The position numbers and the translations under genes were made by a program. The notes beneath the pieces are model-generated. The model did not search any database and had not been told where the DNA came from. It saw only the letters and a list, made by a program, of their open reading frames with translations. 64,000 nucleotides of DNA from positions 1,093,768-1,157,767 of the forward strand of contig JAQFVV010000113.1 in NCBI GenBank assembly GCA_028023455.1, given 5' to 3'. This DNA is from Epiperipatus broadwayi. Taxonomy: Eukaryota; Onychophora; Udeonychophora; Euonychophora; Peripatidae. Numbering within the stretch: the stretch's first letter is position 1; each line of letters opens with the position of its first letter. Shown here piece by piece: positions 34,681 to 48,520 of the stretch.

Positions 34681-35398
34681 CTTGATTTTTCTATTCTTCT
34701 TTATTTATTTATTTTATTCATTCTATAAATAAATATCACTATTTTAATTCATTTTGCTACTAAAATTTCGAAAGTTTCTTTAAATGAATAAAGAAAGTTT
34801 ACTTTAGGTTAGTGATTATTCCCAAATTATTACTTCAGTAGACCTTTTATTTAACTATTTTTAGACACTGTATCATGTGGGGCAGTTTAACTAGAACAAT
34901 GATTCAATGATAAAAATTATCTTCAGAATTTTTTATGCTGATAAACCTACTATAAAAAACAAGGCATCATTAATAAAAAGACATTTCTTATTGCCATCTG
35001 GTGGTCAAATCTTGAATATGACCAGATATCTAGCACAATATTAGATAATCTAGTCATAAATGTCTGAAAATTTTCATTTCAAAAGAACTACTAAGTTCTA
35101 TGCTTCTAAGGTTCACAGATTTTTGTCAGGGATTTAAGTCTAGGTTAGGCCATTGTTAACTCACAATTAAAAAAGTCTGTTCTAGCTTTGCTCAGCATGA
35201 TGTCCATTGGAGGGAGTTGCTGTAGGATAATTGGTCATGTGATTGTGTAGAAAGAAATATCTTGAAAAGTTCCATTAAGGAATGAAAGTCTGATTGATGT
35301 ATTACATATTTTTTTTATTTATAGTGAGTTGTCTATTTCAGTTTTGTTTTAAATTGATTATTTTTAACTTTTCAAATGATTACATTTTTTATCTTTCC

Positions 35399-35553
35399 CA
35401 GAATTCAATTTTTAAAAGTTTTTTTTTTTTTTCCATGTGTCATCGCATCGGCCGGGACGCGAACCCACAACCGTCTGCAACCAACTACTTGCTTGCATGG
35501 CGGCTGCGATACCTCTCGGCTAACAACGCAAGACAGAATTCAGTTTTTAAAAG
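35399..35553 (-). repeat. tRNA-derived SINE with 20-bp target-site duplication
   Basis: The SINE (about 35419-35533) is flanked by direct repeats CAGAATTCAATTTTTAAAAG (35399-35418) and CAGAATTCAGTTTTTAAAAG (35534-35553), differing at one base. Minus strand: TTAGCCGAGAGGTATCGCAG (A box), a long variable arm, GTGGGTTCGCGTCCCGG (B box) and an A-tail. It is the same class II tRNA family as 2055-2157. Confidence 0.9.
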
Positions 35554-36150
35554 TTTTGGTGTTATTTTTCCAAGTTTATGACTTTTTAAAGAATTAAATA
35601 TACTTATGTATCTAAAGTGATGCAATTTGATTGTACAAATATTATAAGCCATGACTTTGGGGATCTGTTGTAAGCATGCTGAAAAATATATTTTTTCATT
35701 TAATTCTTTCATTTAAATGTAAATCAAAAAATTCAATGCAGGGACTAATCTATTATATATAAATCAAAAATTATTTTCCCCTGAAATACAGTTGTAATAC
35801 CCATTGGTAATGTTTTCCTGAGTACTTTTGGTTTTTAGAATACTGAAACAATTGATTATTAAACAAATTTGGCATTTCTTGCAACTGATACGTTAATTTT
35901 CATGAGCTGCATACTTTACATTCTGGCTTCCACCTGCTAATCTGAAGGCATTATATATTTCTCTAGAATGATAATTTGTTTCAAGAGCAGTGCATTTACA
36001 TATCCAAAATGTCAATCAATCATTTTTTATATAAATAAAACGTTTTTTTTTTTTTTTCATATAGAACAATTTTAGGAAAATGTTTCTCCAACCTTACCCT
36101 TCTTCAATGAGAAAAGGCATTGAATATTACTCACCAAACATGCAGTCTGG
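35554..36150. other. AT-rich DNA, nothing recognised
   Basis: Only AT-driven short frames; a T-run lies near 36045. Confidence 0.4.
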
Positions 36151-36367
36151 TAGCCATAATTTTAGGAGTTTTTATTATTGTTTTCCCTAGCTAAAAATGA
36201 AAATCAGTCAAGCGTTGGTGGCCTAGCGGTTAGCATAGCTGCCTTCCAAGCAGCTGGTCAGGTGGCCATAGTTTTAGGAGTTTTTATTATTGTTTTCCGT
36301 AGCTAAAAATGAAAATCAGTCAAGCATTGGTGGCCTAGCGGTTAGCATAGCTGCCTTCCAAGCAGCT
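36151..36367 (+). repeat. Tandem duplication of ~110 bp spanning the 5' part of a SINE
   Basis: Unit 1 (about 36151-36257) and unit 2 (about 36262-36367) share CCATAATTTTAGGAG / CCATAGTTTTAGGAG, TTTTTATTATTGTTTTCC and the first two thirds of the Gly-tRNA SINE head up to GCAGCTGG. Unit 1 therefore contains a broken SINE head starting at 36212; unit 2 is continuous with the complete SINE. Confidence 0.85.
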
Positions 36368-36417
36368 GGCCCGGGTTCGCTTCCCGGTCAACGCATTTGA
36401 CATATGAAAAAAAAAAA
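36319..36417 (+). repeat. tRNA-Gly(TCC)-derived SINE with target-site duplication
   Basis: The head at 36324-36395 folds as a near-complete cloverleaf: acceptor GCATTGG with TCAACGC (one G-T pair and one mismatch), anticodon arm GCTGC-CTTCCAA-GCAGC with anticodon TCC at 36357-36359, and T arm CCGGG-TTCGCTT-CCCGG. Then comes the tail ATTTGACATATG and an A-run. Direct repeats AAAAATGAAAATCA flank it (36305-36318 and about 36413-36426). The duplication and A-tail mark retroposition rather than a tRNA gene, although RNA polymerase III boxes look intact. Confidence 0.9.
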
Positions 36418-36426
36418 TGAAAATCA

Positions 36427-37340
36427 CTATTTCGTGCTAATGACTTTTCATATATATATATATATTGATATGAAGAATCCATATACTGTATAAAACAAAA
36501 AAAAGTTCATTTTTAAAAATTTTAAGATTTTTTTTCTTTTGTTAAATAAAAAGAAAATACACTAAAAGTTCAACATTTGTTTTTTTAAGTTTTAAAATAA
36601 AATTTTTATTTTCCGAGTTCTATTTCTTAAGAATAACTTAAAATTCTGCAAATGGAAAGTGGATGAAAAATTTAGAAATCAAAACATACTTTGCATTTCA
36701 TCAACTTTTCTTGTCAAAACAACATCGGAGAAGAAAGAAAAATATACTTATTTAAAAACTAACAGAATTATTACTTTTCAAATTTTATTTTAATAAATCT
36801 TGAATTTTTTATTTACTTTTTATTTTTTTATCATTAATTGACAATAATGTAACTTAAAAACATCAATCATAAAATATAAATATTAAATTGCTGAGAGTTG
36901 ATAAATAACATGGCTACGGTATACTTTAAGTTATCATTCAAATCATTGACAGCAGTAAAAACAAATAAATAACCTTAAAAATATAATGTGTTTGTTATAT
37001 GTCTAAAGTAAAGTCATAATTTACTCCTCATGGAGATAAAAATATAGAAAAATATGAAACAGAGTGAGTCAAATCTAAGCCTGTCACAAAAAAATATAAT
37101 TTTAGAATAAAAGATGTAGAGAAAAAAATACATTAAGAAAATTCGAACAAAGGAGAATAACTTTAATGTGGAACCTGAAAAGTGTTAATGTCAAAAAAAA
37201 AGAGGGATAATCTGCACAAAAAAGTTTGAAGAAAGGAATTATGGGTAGCCATTCCCAAATATTGGGGGGGGGGATACATTACTAAAAAAACATTATATAT
37301 ATACATTTAATTGTATAATTGAAATATATATATATATATT
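36427..37340. other. AT-rich DNA with TA microsatellites
   Basis: (TA)n tracts near 36453-36465 and 37325-37339. No coding frame or known repeat was found. Confidence 0.4.
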
Positions 37341-37765
37341 ACCTGTTCATACTAATGGATCTAAAACTTGATGCTTACTATAAAAGCTAAACAAAGAAAG
37401 ATGACAACACAAAATCATATGGAAAGATGTATGTTAGGATTAACAAAAGAAATCAACAACAAAAAAAAAAACAAATTCATATTATTGAAAAAAAGAAGCA
37501 TAGTAGCTAAAAATATATTGTATTCTATAGTAATGTGTCAGATTAGAAAAATGCAGAAAGATAGAATGGGTTAGACACACTGTTAAAAAAGATAAATAAG
37601 TACAATCTTGAAACTGAAAGTTGATAAGTTTTTAAACGACACAGAAACAGACCATGCATAAAATGAATAGAGCACATAAAAAAGTTTTCCAGAAAGTTAG
37701 AGAAAAGAAACTATGGTTTGTAAAAACTGGATTAAACCCTGAAGTACTTGTTATTTTGCAGTAAA
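37341..37765 (+). pseudogene. Eroded RTE-type LINE 3' end
   Basis: Translations in shifting frames parallel the C-terminus of the frame at 30541-31335: PVHTNGSKT (for PVFTYGSET), MERCMLGLTKE, MGWTH, FKRHRNRPCIK and, near the end, REKKLWFVKTGLNPEVLVILQ. Stops and small deletions are frequent, so this is an older copy of the same family. Confidence 0.75.
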
Positions 37766-38044
37766 TTAGTAGAAAATAAAAATGTTGATAATATAATTTT
37801 TAAATTATTGTTTATGATATTGATCTAAAATTGAGATTCCTAAATAGATTTTGCCTAAAACTCTATTGCTTATTCAATTACTTGCAGTTTTAAAAAAATA
37901 TTTTTACAAAATAAATGCCAAATATCCAAATATTCTTTTTAATAATGAAAATAATTTCACATAAAAATTCGATTTTATTTAAAACAAACCAAGAAAAGTC
38001 CACAAGTGCATGTTTATATTACATATAATCTGATTTATAAGTAC

Positions 38045-38420
38045 CCTTCAACTATCCACACTATCTCATAAAACTGATACACATGACCACACAATAATAT
38101 TAGCATCAGCATGGGATTTGGGTTATCATCATCAGATATTCAATGATATGGCTGGATGAAAAGTTGGAGGTTTGAGGGTATTGAAGCCTGTCCATTAAAA
38201 TGTAAAGATTTGCTATCTTAGAATAAACTGAGCACTGATTATATATGTGTGTGGGAGATGATAATCTGGACCAACTGATGAGTGATGGTTTAGCATGAAA
38301 TATGTATATTTGTGTTTATTTATCTTTTCTACATATGTGTGGTCATGTGTATCAGTTGTATGAGATAGTGTGGATAGCTGAAGGGTGCTTGAAAATCTGG
38401 GTTCAAATCCCCTATACTTA
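38045..38420 (+). mobile_element. Terminal-inverted-repeat element family C, long copy
   Basis: CCTTCAACTATCCACACTATCTCAT at the left is inverted at the right as ATGAGATAGTGTGGATAGCTGAAGG. The interior shares ATCTGGACCAACTGATGA and TAGCATGAAAT with the other copies, and TGAAGCCTGTCCATTAAA with the copy at 42.1-42.4 kb in inverse orientation. The right flank carries GGGTTCAAATCCCC, B-box-like. Confidence 0.65.
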
Positions 38421-40254
38421 CAGTTGTGCTCCCAGTTTTGTGAAGAGTGCCTGGTTTTCAAATATTTATATAATCTGATTTATAATTAATGGTTATTCAT
38501 TATGTCATCAGTTTTTTGCATTGAGTATATTTTAGTAATATGTGTCATATTTAATAAAAAATTAGCATAAATTATAATTATTAAGCATTATCCAGTTAAT
38601 TTTAATTTCTACAATTTTGTATTATTAGCAGTGATTAGTTTATTGATGCCCCATTGTAGAGAGTTCCATGTTATGTTTCTAGTTGCACATTTTGTTTTTA
38701 TAAGTGATCTTGTCACATTAGTGAGTAAATATTTAGCCATAATTAAATGGTAGCACATATTTAGATGTCTCATCAGCATTCTTTGTTGAATGGTATTATT
38801 TAATTGTATCATTTTCTCTAGGTGGGCAATGTTTATAGAGTTTTAATAAATCAAAATGTAATTTGGTGGAACTTTATTAAAAACATTTGCTGATAATTAA
38901 CATTGTAATAATTATTTAATCTATCAGAATAGAAAAAAAAAATAGTCTGAGAGAAAACCTAATAATAAGATTATTCCAAGGAAAATCTCAAACTCATAAA
39001 ATTACTGACATTTTTAAAATGAGAAAACAGTTTTCTAAAATAAAATTTGAAATATTAATATATTTTGTCACTGAATAAAAAAAAAAGATTTAAATTCATT
39101 TAAAATGAGATATTGTAATTCATAAGCTAAATATAACTTTTAATAATTGAAACTATATTTGTAATCAAAGAAAAAAAAATTATGTTCTTTGAATTATTTT
39201 TAAAAAAACCATAATTTAATATTTATGGCTTAAGCATATAGATGGATCATAATCAATCTGAACTAGTTATCTAATAAATAAAATTCTAAATACATTTTAG
39301 TTAATGGATAAAAATCTCAAGATAACTTGTACTAATTAAAGGGTATCAATTTGCTAATCATAAAATTAAAACATGATTATAATGCAATGCACACTGCACT
39401 TCTAATGGGAAAGATATTATATTGTAAGTGCTGATATTTCTAATAATAAGCAAAGCTGTCCATAGTATAAACATCATAATTGATGCTACTGTTAAAACCT
39501 GGTTGCACACATCTTATTAAAATATTATTTTAGATGAAATATACCATGGAATAGTGTAATATGAGAAGACTTCCTGAAAGTAAATAAATGTGACTTACTC
39601 TTCTCAATGAATTTTCTTAGATTTCTTTAATTGATATCTTAATAATTAACACAACACTAGTAAGTGAATTTTTGAAACAGGCAAAACTCTCTATACATAT
39701 TAACTCTGTTAATTAAAAGATAAATATAAAAAGTATCCCAAAATTATTTCATAAACTAAAAACTTAGAATTACCATAGTATACTCTACCACAAATGACAG
39801 TTATAAAGTTGCTATTTACAGTGAGTCTCTGAAAATAATGGAATAATGGTTAAGTATTCTAAAAAAAATACTATTTCAGTCTTATTTTAAATATTACCAA
39901 AATATGAGTTCACTATTTCTGTGTAGCTTATTTTTATACCTGCTTTTAAAATAAATAGCCATCTTTCTCTCTCTTTCTTAGTAAAGTTGTTTTTTCACTC
40001 AAAGCAATTAACTTTTTAACAAAATAATTCTTATTGGTTTCCCTGATCCTTTTGCTGGCAGTTTATTATCATTTATTACCATATAACATTTCATAATCAT
40101 TGACTTTAATGACCTTTAGTTTTAAGGTATATTACATACAATAAAAAAATCTTCCTTGCTCTAATATAATGTAATAAAATGGATTATGCATTATATCTAA
40201 ATATTTTTTTCCATTTAGCATGGAAATAAGAAAAATCAAATAATTTATTGCTCG
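38421..40254. other. AT-rich DNA with one short repeat fragment
   Basis: GAAACAGGCAAAACTCTCTATAC at about 39676-39698 is the terminal ~25 bp of the hammerhead-bearing repeat (minus orientation). Nothing else was recognised. Confidence 0.4.
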
Positions 40255-40510
40255 GGAATTCATATGAAGTGTAGGTATTAAAAATAGTTGACCGGACCAC
40301 AGTCCATGGGTCTTGAGACCCATGCCACTTTACCATTGCACCAAAAACATGGAGCAAAATAATAATCAAATATTTTATTGCTTGAGAATTATAAAAAGTT
40401 TGTATACCAAGTGAGAGAGCTGGGCTGAGATCTGTAGATTGTGAACTTTAGAATCTACAACATTCCCACTGGTTTAATTCCATCAAAACAGCTTTAAAAT
40501 GTTAATTTGA
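40225..40510 (-). repeat. tRNA-like repeat and neighbouring partial duplicate
   Basis: On the minus strand GGTGCAATGGTAAAGTGGCA (A-box-like) precedes a hairpin CATGGGTCTCAAGACCCATG (40308-40327 on the plus strand). Upstream AATCAAATAATTTATTGCTC at about 40236 is echoed by AATCAAATATTTTATTGCTT at about 40364. No clear B box, so the class is uncertain. Confidence 0.4.
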
Positions 40511-41251
40511 TAAGTATTAAAAACAATATGCACTCTTTTCGTCTTTATTATGATATAATTTAATTTGTCTAAAAAAATAAAAAATATTACTTTTATTTGC
40601 ATTTTTTAAATTTTCCTTTGAAAAATAATAATCTAATCTTTCTGAAATTACATTTAAAATGAAATCAAAAATCTTAGTTCTTTAATAGGAATTTTATTAA
40701 AATAAATCTTTTTTTTTTCAGCTTTAAAACATCTGTAACCGTACTTCCTTCATGGGTTAGAAGTTCAGACAGATGAAAACATTTTTGTGGATTTAAAAAC
40801 AATTTTTAAAATTGTTTGATTTCATTCCGGTAAAATAAATGTATTTTCTAAAAGTTAATTATTTAATTCATACTTTTCTAATTAAACTAAAAAGAGTGAA
40901 AAATCATAATTTAATCTCATTTCAGTGCATTTATTTATTATTTGATTTATGTCCAAGTGTTTGAAAAATAATTCTAACTTCTATTAAAATGAACTTTTAT
41001 TTGCTTAATGTTTTGTAAGAATATGAGGCAAATTTTTATAATAAATTTTTGCTGCAAAATGACTAAAATATATTATTAACTTTAGTACAGATAATTATCT
41101 TACTGGATTTATAAATAATAAAAAAAATAGATAAATCTTAATAAATTTTAATTGCATGAAAAAATGAAAACTAAAATGCCAATTAGATAGAAAAGATTTA
41201 AATATAAAATACAAAATAGTAAATTCAAGAGCTTTGACAAATTTGACTAAT
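40511..41251. other. AT-rich DNA, nothing recognised
   Basis: No supported feature. Confidence 0.4.
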
Positions 41252-41345
41252 GTCAAGCGTTGGTGGCCGAGAGGTCAGCACAGCTGCCTTACAAGCAGTT
41301 GTCTCTGGTTTGCGGGTTCGTTTCCCGGCTGATGCTTTGACTCAA
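41252..41345 (+). repeat. tRNA-derived SINE with long variable arm
   Basis: GTGGCCGAGAGGTCAGCAC (A box, class II tRNA-like D arm), anticodon-like arm CTGC-CTTACAA-GCAG, a variable arm of about 13-15 bases, then GCGGGTTCGTTTCCCGG (B box) and GATGCTTTGACTC before a TA microsatellite. Same family as 2055-2157 and 35399-35553. Confidence 0.85.
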
Positions 41346-42087
41346 AATATATATATATATATTTAATAACTGTCACCTTGCACACAAATCATCTTCCAAA
41401 CAAAAACTTACTATATAATATAGACAATATATAGATTACATAACTAGATTTAGCATTATACTTAACAAAATTAAATGCAGTGTCACCATCTGGATATCAT
41501 ATCATACTCCATTTCCTTTTCAGTTAACACTTTTATTTCCATTGATGTTTTATATAAACTCACCATGAAAGAAAAATGATATATGCAAACATTTACTTTG
41601 AACATTATGCTTTAATAATAATAATTCTATTTAATTTACCCCAGAAATAACTGTTAGAAATTTAAGTAATCAAAAGGCATTAGATAGCAGTGCCTTATTC
41701 AAAATTGCTAGACCCGTTTCTGGATATTTGACTTCATAATCCTCATTTATGAATATCAATAACCAGGCACTTATCTAGGAATTTTGATATAGAATTATTA
41801 TTTAATGTTTAATTTTTTCTCAACCTTACAATAGATGGCTCTGAAATAAAATAAATCGTGTGAATTATTTTTCTTACGACAAGGAACTTGTGAAATTGAT
41901 TTTAATATATTTTTTTAAACTACGCTATAAAGAAGACAAATATATATATAGAGAGAGAGTAGTAAAAACATGAAGTAAAACAAATTGTAGAGTGTGTTTA
42001 TATTATAAAAATATAAAAAGATTATTAGCAAAATTGCATAAAAAAATCTTGAAATTGTTGAAAAACTATATTGAAATTTAAATATAT
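41346..42087. other. AT-rich DNA, nothing recognised
   Basis: (TA)n at 41347-41361; no frame or repeat beyond that. Confidence 0.4.
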
Positions 42088-42420
42088 AGGGTATATGAGC
42101 ACAGACTCTCACATGACCCACCACTTCCCACACTATCACGTAACACTGATACATTTGAACACATATATGTTGAAAAGATAAATAATCACCAATAAACGTA
42201 TTTCATGCTAAACCAGCAATCATCAGTTGGTCCAGATTACCATCGCTACACATATATGCTATAAGTGCTCAGAAATATATTAAGATAGCCAATCCTCATA
42301 CTTTAATGGACAGGCTTCAATCTACTCCACACTCCAACTCTTCAACCATCCATCCAATTGAAAATCTGATGATGTAATGCTCAAAGGCCACCCTGAGGCC
42401 GAGATTCTTGTCACCCCCAT
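42088..42420 (-). mobile_element. Terminal-inverted-repeat element family C, third copy
   Basis: Opens with GGGTATATGAGCACAGACTC as the 29.99-kb copy does, continues with CACATGACCCACCACTTCCC, and carries the shared interior. On the minus strand at 42201-42226 it reads CTGATGAT-TGCT-GGTTT-AGCA-TGAAA, a hammerhead-like core with a perfect 4-bp stem II. Downstream, TTTAATGGACAGGCTTCAAT pairs with the long copy at 38 kb. Confidence 0.65.
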
Positions 42421-43849
42421 GTTTTTTTAAATGCAAGAAAATGCATAATTATTGAAATTATATTCTTATTTTAAGAGGTTAGTTAAGTCATAATTATTAT
42501 CTACCAAAAATTTACAAAACAGAAGCACATACTGAAAATACTTTATATTTATTTACCTTTTCTAAATATTTCCTATAAATCAAAACTTCAAAAATTAATT
42601 CATTTATCTGCGAATACCAATAAAAGTTTTAACAAGATCTTGGCACATTTAAACTTATAAAGTTTTAACTCTTTCTAATATGATAGATAGACCCATAAGA
42701 ATTCATATTTAATGCAGATGTCAAATAGCATCTGCTTTAGTATAGTTATTTAAAATTTTGAAATAGTTAACAATAACATCTAAGGTTTTTAATCAATTAA
42801 AGTTGATTTTAATGCTAAAAGACATTCTTAACAAAGTTATATTTTTCTTCCATAGATATATAAGTTAAGACCAAAGTAATTTCTACTATGCATTAGGTTA
42901 AATGTTAAACACACATCAGTATTTTAAAATTCACCAAATTCAACAGGGAGAATCATATGTTTGCAAGAAGACTAGAAATCACTTCTGAAATATGAAATAA
43001 TTCTAAATTGATTTTGAGAAATGCTCATCAAATTATTTATTTAACCACTTTAATAAAATAATATAGTCAATTTCTTTAAAAAGTGTTAAATGAACAAAGT
43101 TTAAAATATTTATGACGATAAAGTTTTCTATAATGAAAAAAGATATCCCTAAACTATAGATGTGATAGAAATAATTTAGTTTTAATAAAATAAGAAAACA
43201 AACAATTGATAAAAAGCAATTGGATAATTGAAAGTGACATCAGAAAATAGAATATCATATATAATTTATAGTTAGATCTGTAGTTATTAAAATGAATTTG
43301 CTACCTTTATTATTAAATGATAAGGAAAATTTAAATTATTGATTTCATTAGATGCTAATAAAACACAAACTTTGAATTCTTTTAAAAAAAGATGAAGTTA
43401 ATTTAAAATGATTTTAACAAAAAAATCAAAATAAATAATTATTCATTTATAAACAGGGTTTTAAATAGGGTTTTATAAACTCTTGAAGTCTACTTGACTG
43501 TTATTTCTGATTCACTTCCTCATAGATATCAATTTGATGATAATAATAATAATAATAATAATAATAATTTTACAATCTTAGATCATATCTATCTATTTAT
43601 TAAGTTATGTTTTATATTGAACTAGGCTTTTTTAAGACCTTAATGATTAAACATGCCATCCATCTTCGTATTTAAAAACTAGTAGCAATGTTTGTAAAAA
43701 AAAAAAAAAACATACCATGCAACTGAAATAATGTAATCCCTAAAATTTATCCATATAAAAACCTGTACAACATGATTGCATCTGAAAGCTTTGAAATCAA
43801 AGTTATATAATTCTATGTAACCCAAAGGATTAATAAAGATTGTTGTTGA
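42421..43849. other. AT-rich DNA with an (AAT)n tract
   Basis: An (ATA)n run at about 43540-43566 is the only structure. No coding frame was recognised. Confidence 0.45.
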
Positions 43850-44764
<915 letters not shown>

Positions 44765-45013
44765 GTTTTAAAGTACTTTATTTGATATCATAAGTACATG
44801 TATGAAAATACAATTTTAAAACATGTTACAAAAACTGATCTACAATTTAGAATTGAAAATTATTAACAAAATTATTATTATGAATACATGAAATATTTTT
44901 ACATTAATAATGTTGAAAAACTGAGGAAAAAAATTAATCAATAACAGTAACAATATTAAATACATATATGACAACAAAACTCACTTACATACAGCAAATA
45001 TGCTATTCATATT

Positions 45014-48000
45014 TCACAGTGGTGTTGGTAATTTGATCAAACTCCAAGTGGCTGATACTATATCTGTTGGAGCTAGTGCTTGATCTCTTGTTTTAATTTT
45101 TCCTAACTTATTGAGAAAAAGTGATTTAAGTTTACGAGATGTGGGATTGAATATAAAGTGGCATCTCATAAACCAGAGTGTGTATAGTATAAAGATTGTT
45201 AGTCTTATTGTTGGAAACAACCCTCTTTGAATATTTTCTATCAATACTGTCAATGAGCATTTTGGATTATGGGTTATATCAGCAATTAGTTCTCGATATG
45301 TTTTGAGAGAAGTACACTGAGAAATAAAATGTTCTGTTGTTTCTTCTTCTTTATTACATAGTTGGCAAATGGCATCTATGTTTGGAGATCTCCATCTTCC
45401 AGCCAGAAAAGCATTGGTAGGTAAAGCTGTGAGGTTGATTTTTATTAGAAAATCTAAGTACTTAGGCTCCAAGTACCAGAATTTAAATTTTTAGATTATA
45501 GCTTTATTTGTGATATTAATTAAGCTAATGGGATTTTCAAAGGGATTGGAATTAGTTGTTATGTAATGTGCTTCCCAATACTTAATTTTAGTTGAGAAAA
45601 GGTTTGTAGCAGGTACTTTATGTTTGAATATTGTTTTTATTAGATTGTTAATGAATTTATTTTTAATAGGAGGTGGAGTGTCTGTAGGTGATATTGGAAG
45701 AAACACTTGGAAATTTTCATATGTCATATAAAGTTTCATTATTGCATTATGAGTTTTTTGGTAATAGAATGTTGAAATGCAGTGTAATGACAGGCCATTT
45801 AGTCTTGAATGTTTTTGCAGACTTTTGATGCTTATTACCACTGCCTTTTTATTCCATATGAGTTTGGTGCAAAAAGAGTTAATTTTTTTCTTAAATGAGT
45901 TTGTAAATTTAATGATAGGTGCATAGTAATTTATTTTTGGGAAAATTAATATGTTAATGAGTGATATTTTACTATGCAATGAAAGATATGCTTTTGAAAG
46001 TGAGGTTGTCACCTTTTCAATTGCAGATATTAATTGTTCTTGTATTATCTTTCTCATTGCATTCATAGACAGATGAATTGGGAGACCAAGAAATTTGTGG
46101 GGAGGGGAACTGCAAACTGAATGAATTTGATTACCAGAAAGTATACTCCAAATAGATGTTTTTTCTTTGTTAAATTTTAAACTATAAGCTGCAGAGTAAT
46201 TTTCTAAAATGGTATACATTAAAGGCAAATGTTTTTTGGATGGCAAAAAAATGACTATATCATCCATGTATGAAATATGATTGATGGATTGGTTTATGAG
46301 GGGTACATATATTCCTGGCAATTTAGATTCTATTTCTAGTAGGAGGGGGTTAATATATGTGATAAAAAACAGTGAACTAAGGGGAGAGCCTTGTGGTATT
46401 GAGTTGTGTGGAGTGAAGTCAGGGGACATTTTGCCATTAAGAGTAATGTGTATTTTTCTATTGATGAGCAGGTTTGCTAGAACATACATTATAGGTATTG
46501 GAATTTTATGTTGACTAAGCACCTGTAGCAGCTTGTCCACAGGCACCGAATCGAATGCAGCCTGTATGTCTAATTGAATTGCAATAGGTGCTGATTTTCT
46601 AGCTTGTCTTACATCCTCTATTAATATTTTACATAACATAAGTGCTTCAGAAGTAGAACATCCTTTTCTAGCAAACTGAAACTTAGACAACCCAGGAAGT
46701 ATTAGGGGTTGAATTTTGTCTTTTAAAAGAGACTCTATTAGTTTGATGATCAGAGGAGACATTGAAATAGGGCGTAGATTATCTAGAGGAGAAGGAAGTG
46801 TATTTTTTTTTAGAAAAGGGACCAGTGATACTGGATAAAGTTGGTCAATGTTATATATTTGTTTTGATAGATAATTTATCATATTGTGTACTATTGGGAT
46901 AGTAAAGTGGCTAAGATGTGATAATAAAAATTTTGGAATTGCATGTGTACCTGGGTGTGTATTGTTGGGAAAAGCGTTCAACTTGAGAGCAATTTCATAC
47001 TTTGTAATGTTATGTTCTTCTGTGGTAAAACCAAAGTGAAATGAAGAAAATTTTGGAAAAGGAAATTTTTGGAGTCTAGATTTAAAGTGGTAATATATTT
47101 GCGGAGTCATGTCTTCCCCAGCAATCATTTTTGAATCAAAAATAATAGATGAAGGAGTTAATTTTTTGGGAGTATAACCTAAAGCCCACCGAATATATCC
47201 TTTAGACCAGTTATGGGGATTAGCTAGAAAAATTTTTGCTTTTTTTATAGAGAGATAATCAGCCAGTATGAGTTGGGTTTGCTTGTATTCTTGTTTTAAA
47301 AACATTATTGATGTAACTGAAGAAGGGTCACATGAAGTATTTTTTAGTTTTAAGTGTATTGTATCTAACTTATTAACAAGATTAGTGGGAGAACTATTTT
47401 TGGAGGTATAATGTCGAATAGTAGAAGAGATTATGTTAATAAATGATAGCCAGGCCTCTACTGGGTTTAAAGATAGTATGTCTACCTTCTTAAAATAAAT
47501 ATAAATCTCAGAGAGAACAGCTTCAGGTGTAGTGGATTTTAAAAGAAGACGAGTAGTTTTATTTAGAGGAAGAATTGGTTGATGTTGCATGTGTATTGCA
47601 AGTTCCACATTAAGTGCTAAATGATCAGAGAAAGTTACAGGACATAGAGAGGGATTTATTATGAAATGTAGATCTGGTGAATAGAATACAAGGTCTATTA
47701 GAGAGGAGTGTTTTTTAGTGTAGAATGAAATGGAGTTAGTTGGAAAAAAACCTTCAGCACTCATGAGATTTTTATTAATCAAATGAAGGTATTTTAATGT
47801 AAAATTCTTATAAGACATGTTAAAATCACCCATGATTATAGTTGGGTAAGAATTTGTAGCTAATATTAAATTTATTTTATTTATTAATTGGTGAATTAAC
47901 ACTGGCTGATTATATAAATAGAATGTTATTAAATTCACTGTAAAAGAAGAATGATAAAGAATAATTATACTCATATGCTGATCTAAGTACAAAATTTTAA

Positions 48001-48250
48001 AAGTTTGAAAAGGAGAACAATGATGGATGAGAATCCCTACCCCAGCAGCAGCAATATCAGATGTTGAAAATTTACTGTATCCAAATTTACTAAGGTAGAG
48101 TTCAGGATTAAATGCTGAATGTACTGAGCATTTTGTCTCTGTAAATAAAAGGATATGGGGTGAGAATTGCCTTATCCAATTGCTAATTGCATATATTCGC
48201 TGGGTAGAGTTAATACCCCTTACATTGACTGCTGTAATAGAAAGACCCAT
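45014..48250 (-). pseudogene. LINE copy 1 ORF2: APE endonuclease and reverse transcriptase, one nonsense codon
   Basis: About 1,078 codons. It starts with MGLSITAVNVRGIN, the usual start of an APE domain (Asn9). Further APE residues: TET at 37-39 (Glu38), GDFN 141-144, SDH 208-210. The RT domain has LVPFLKK at 476-482, motif A QLDIQAAFD (Asp561), motif B PQGSP 619-623, and YMDD 661-664. Near the C-terminus is CX2CX8HX4C (QLC to SQC). The only break is TAA at 45491-45493; the reading frame continues unshifted, and copy 2 has CAA (Gln) there. The protein would nick target DNA and copy the element RNA in place. One C-to-T change thus separates this copy from an open frame. Confidence 0.92.
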
Positions 48251-48520
48251 ATTATCAATTATATAAAATGGTGGGAGAATGATATTTTATAGTTTATTGT
48301 ATAATGAATGGGACAACTAATATTAGTAAAAGTATAATAGGAATGTGTTAAATAGAAAAGAAAAATTATAATAATACACCACTGTGAAAACAATGAACTT
48401 ACCCTTGCAAGTGAAGTTCTATTGAGTTTGTTGTGCATATTTTTGTTCATAAACATGATAATTATTTTCACATTTGGAATTAAATCCAAAAAATTGTCCT
48501 GGTTTGAAAGTCTATAAGTG

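Noticed and set aside
36324-36395. Functional tRNA-Gly gene
   Set aside because: It has flanking direct repeats, an A-tail and sister copies with damaged acceptor stems, so it is a SINE head.
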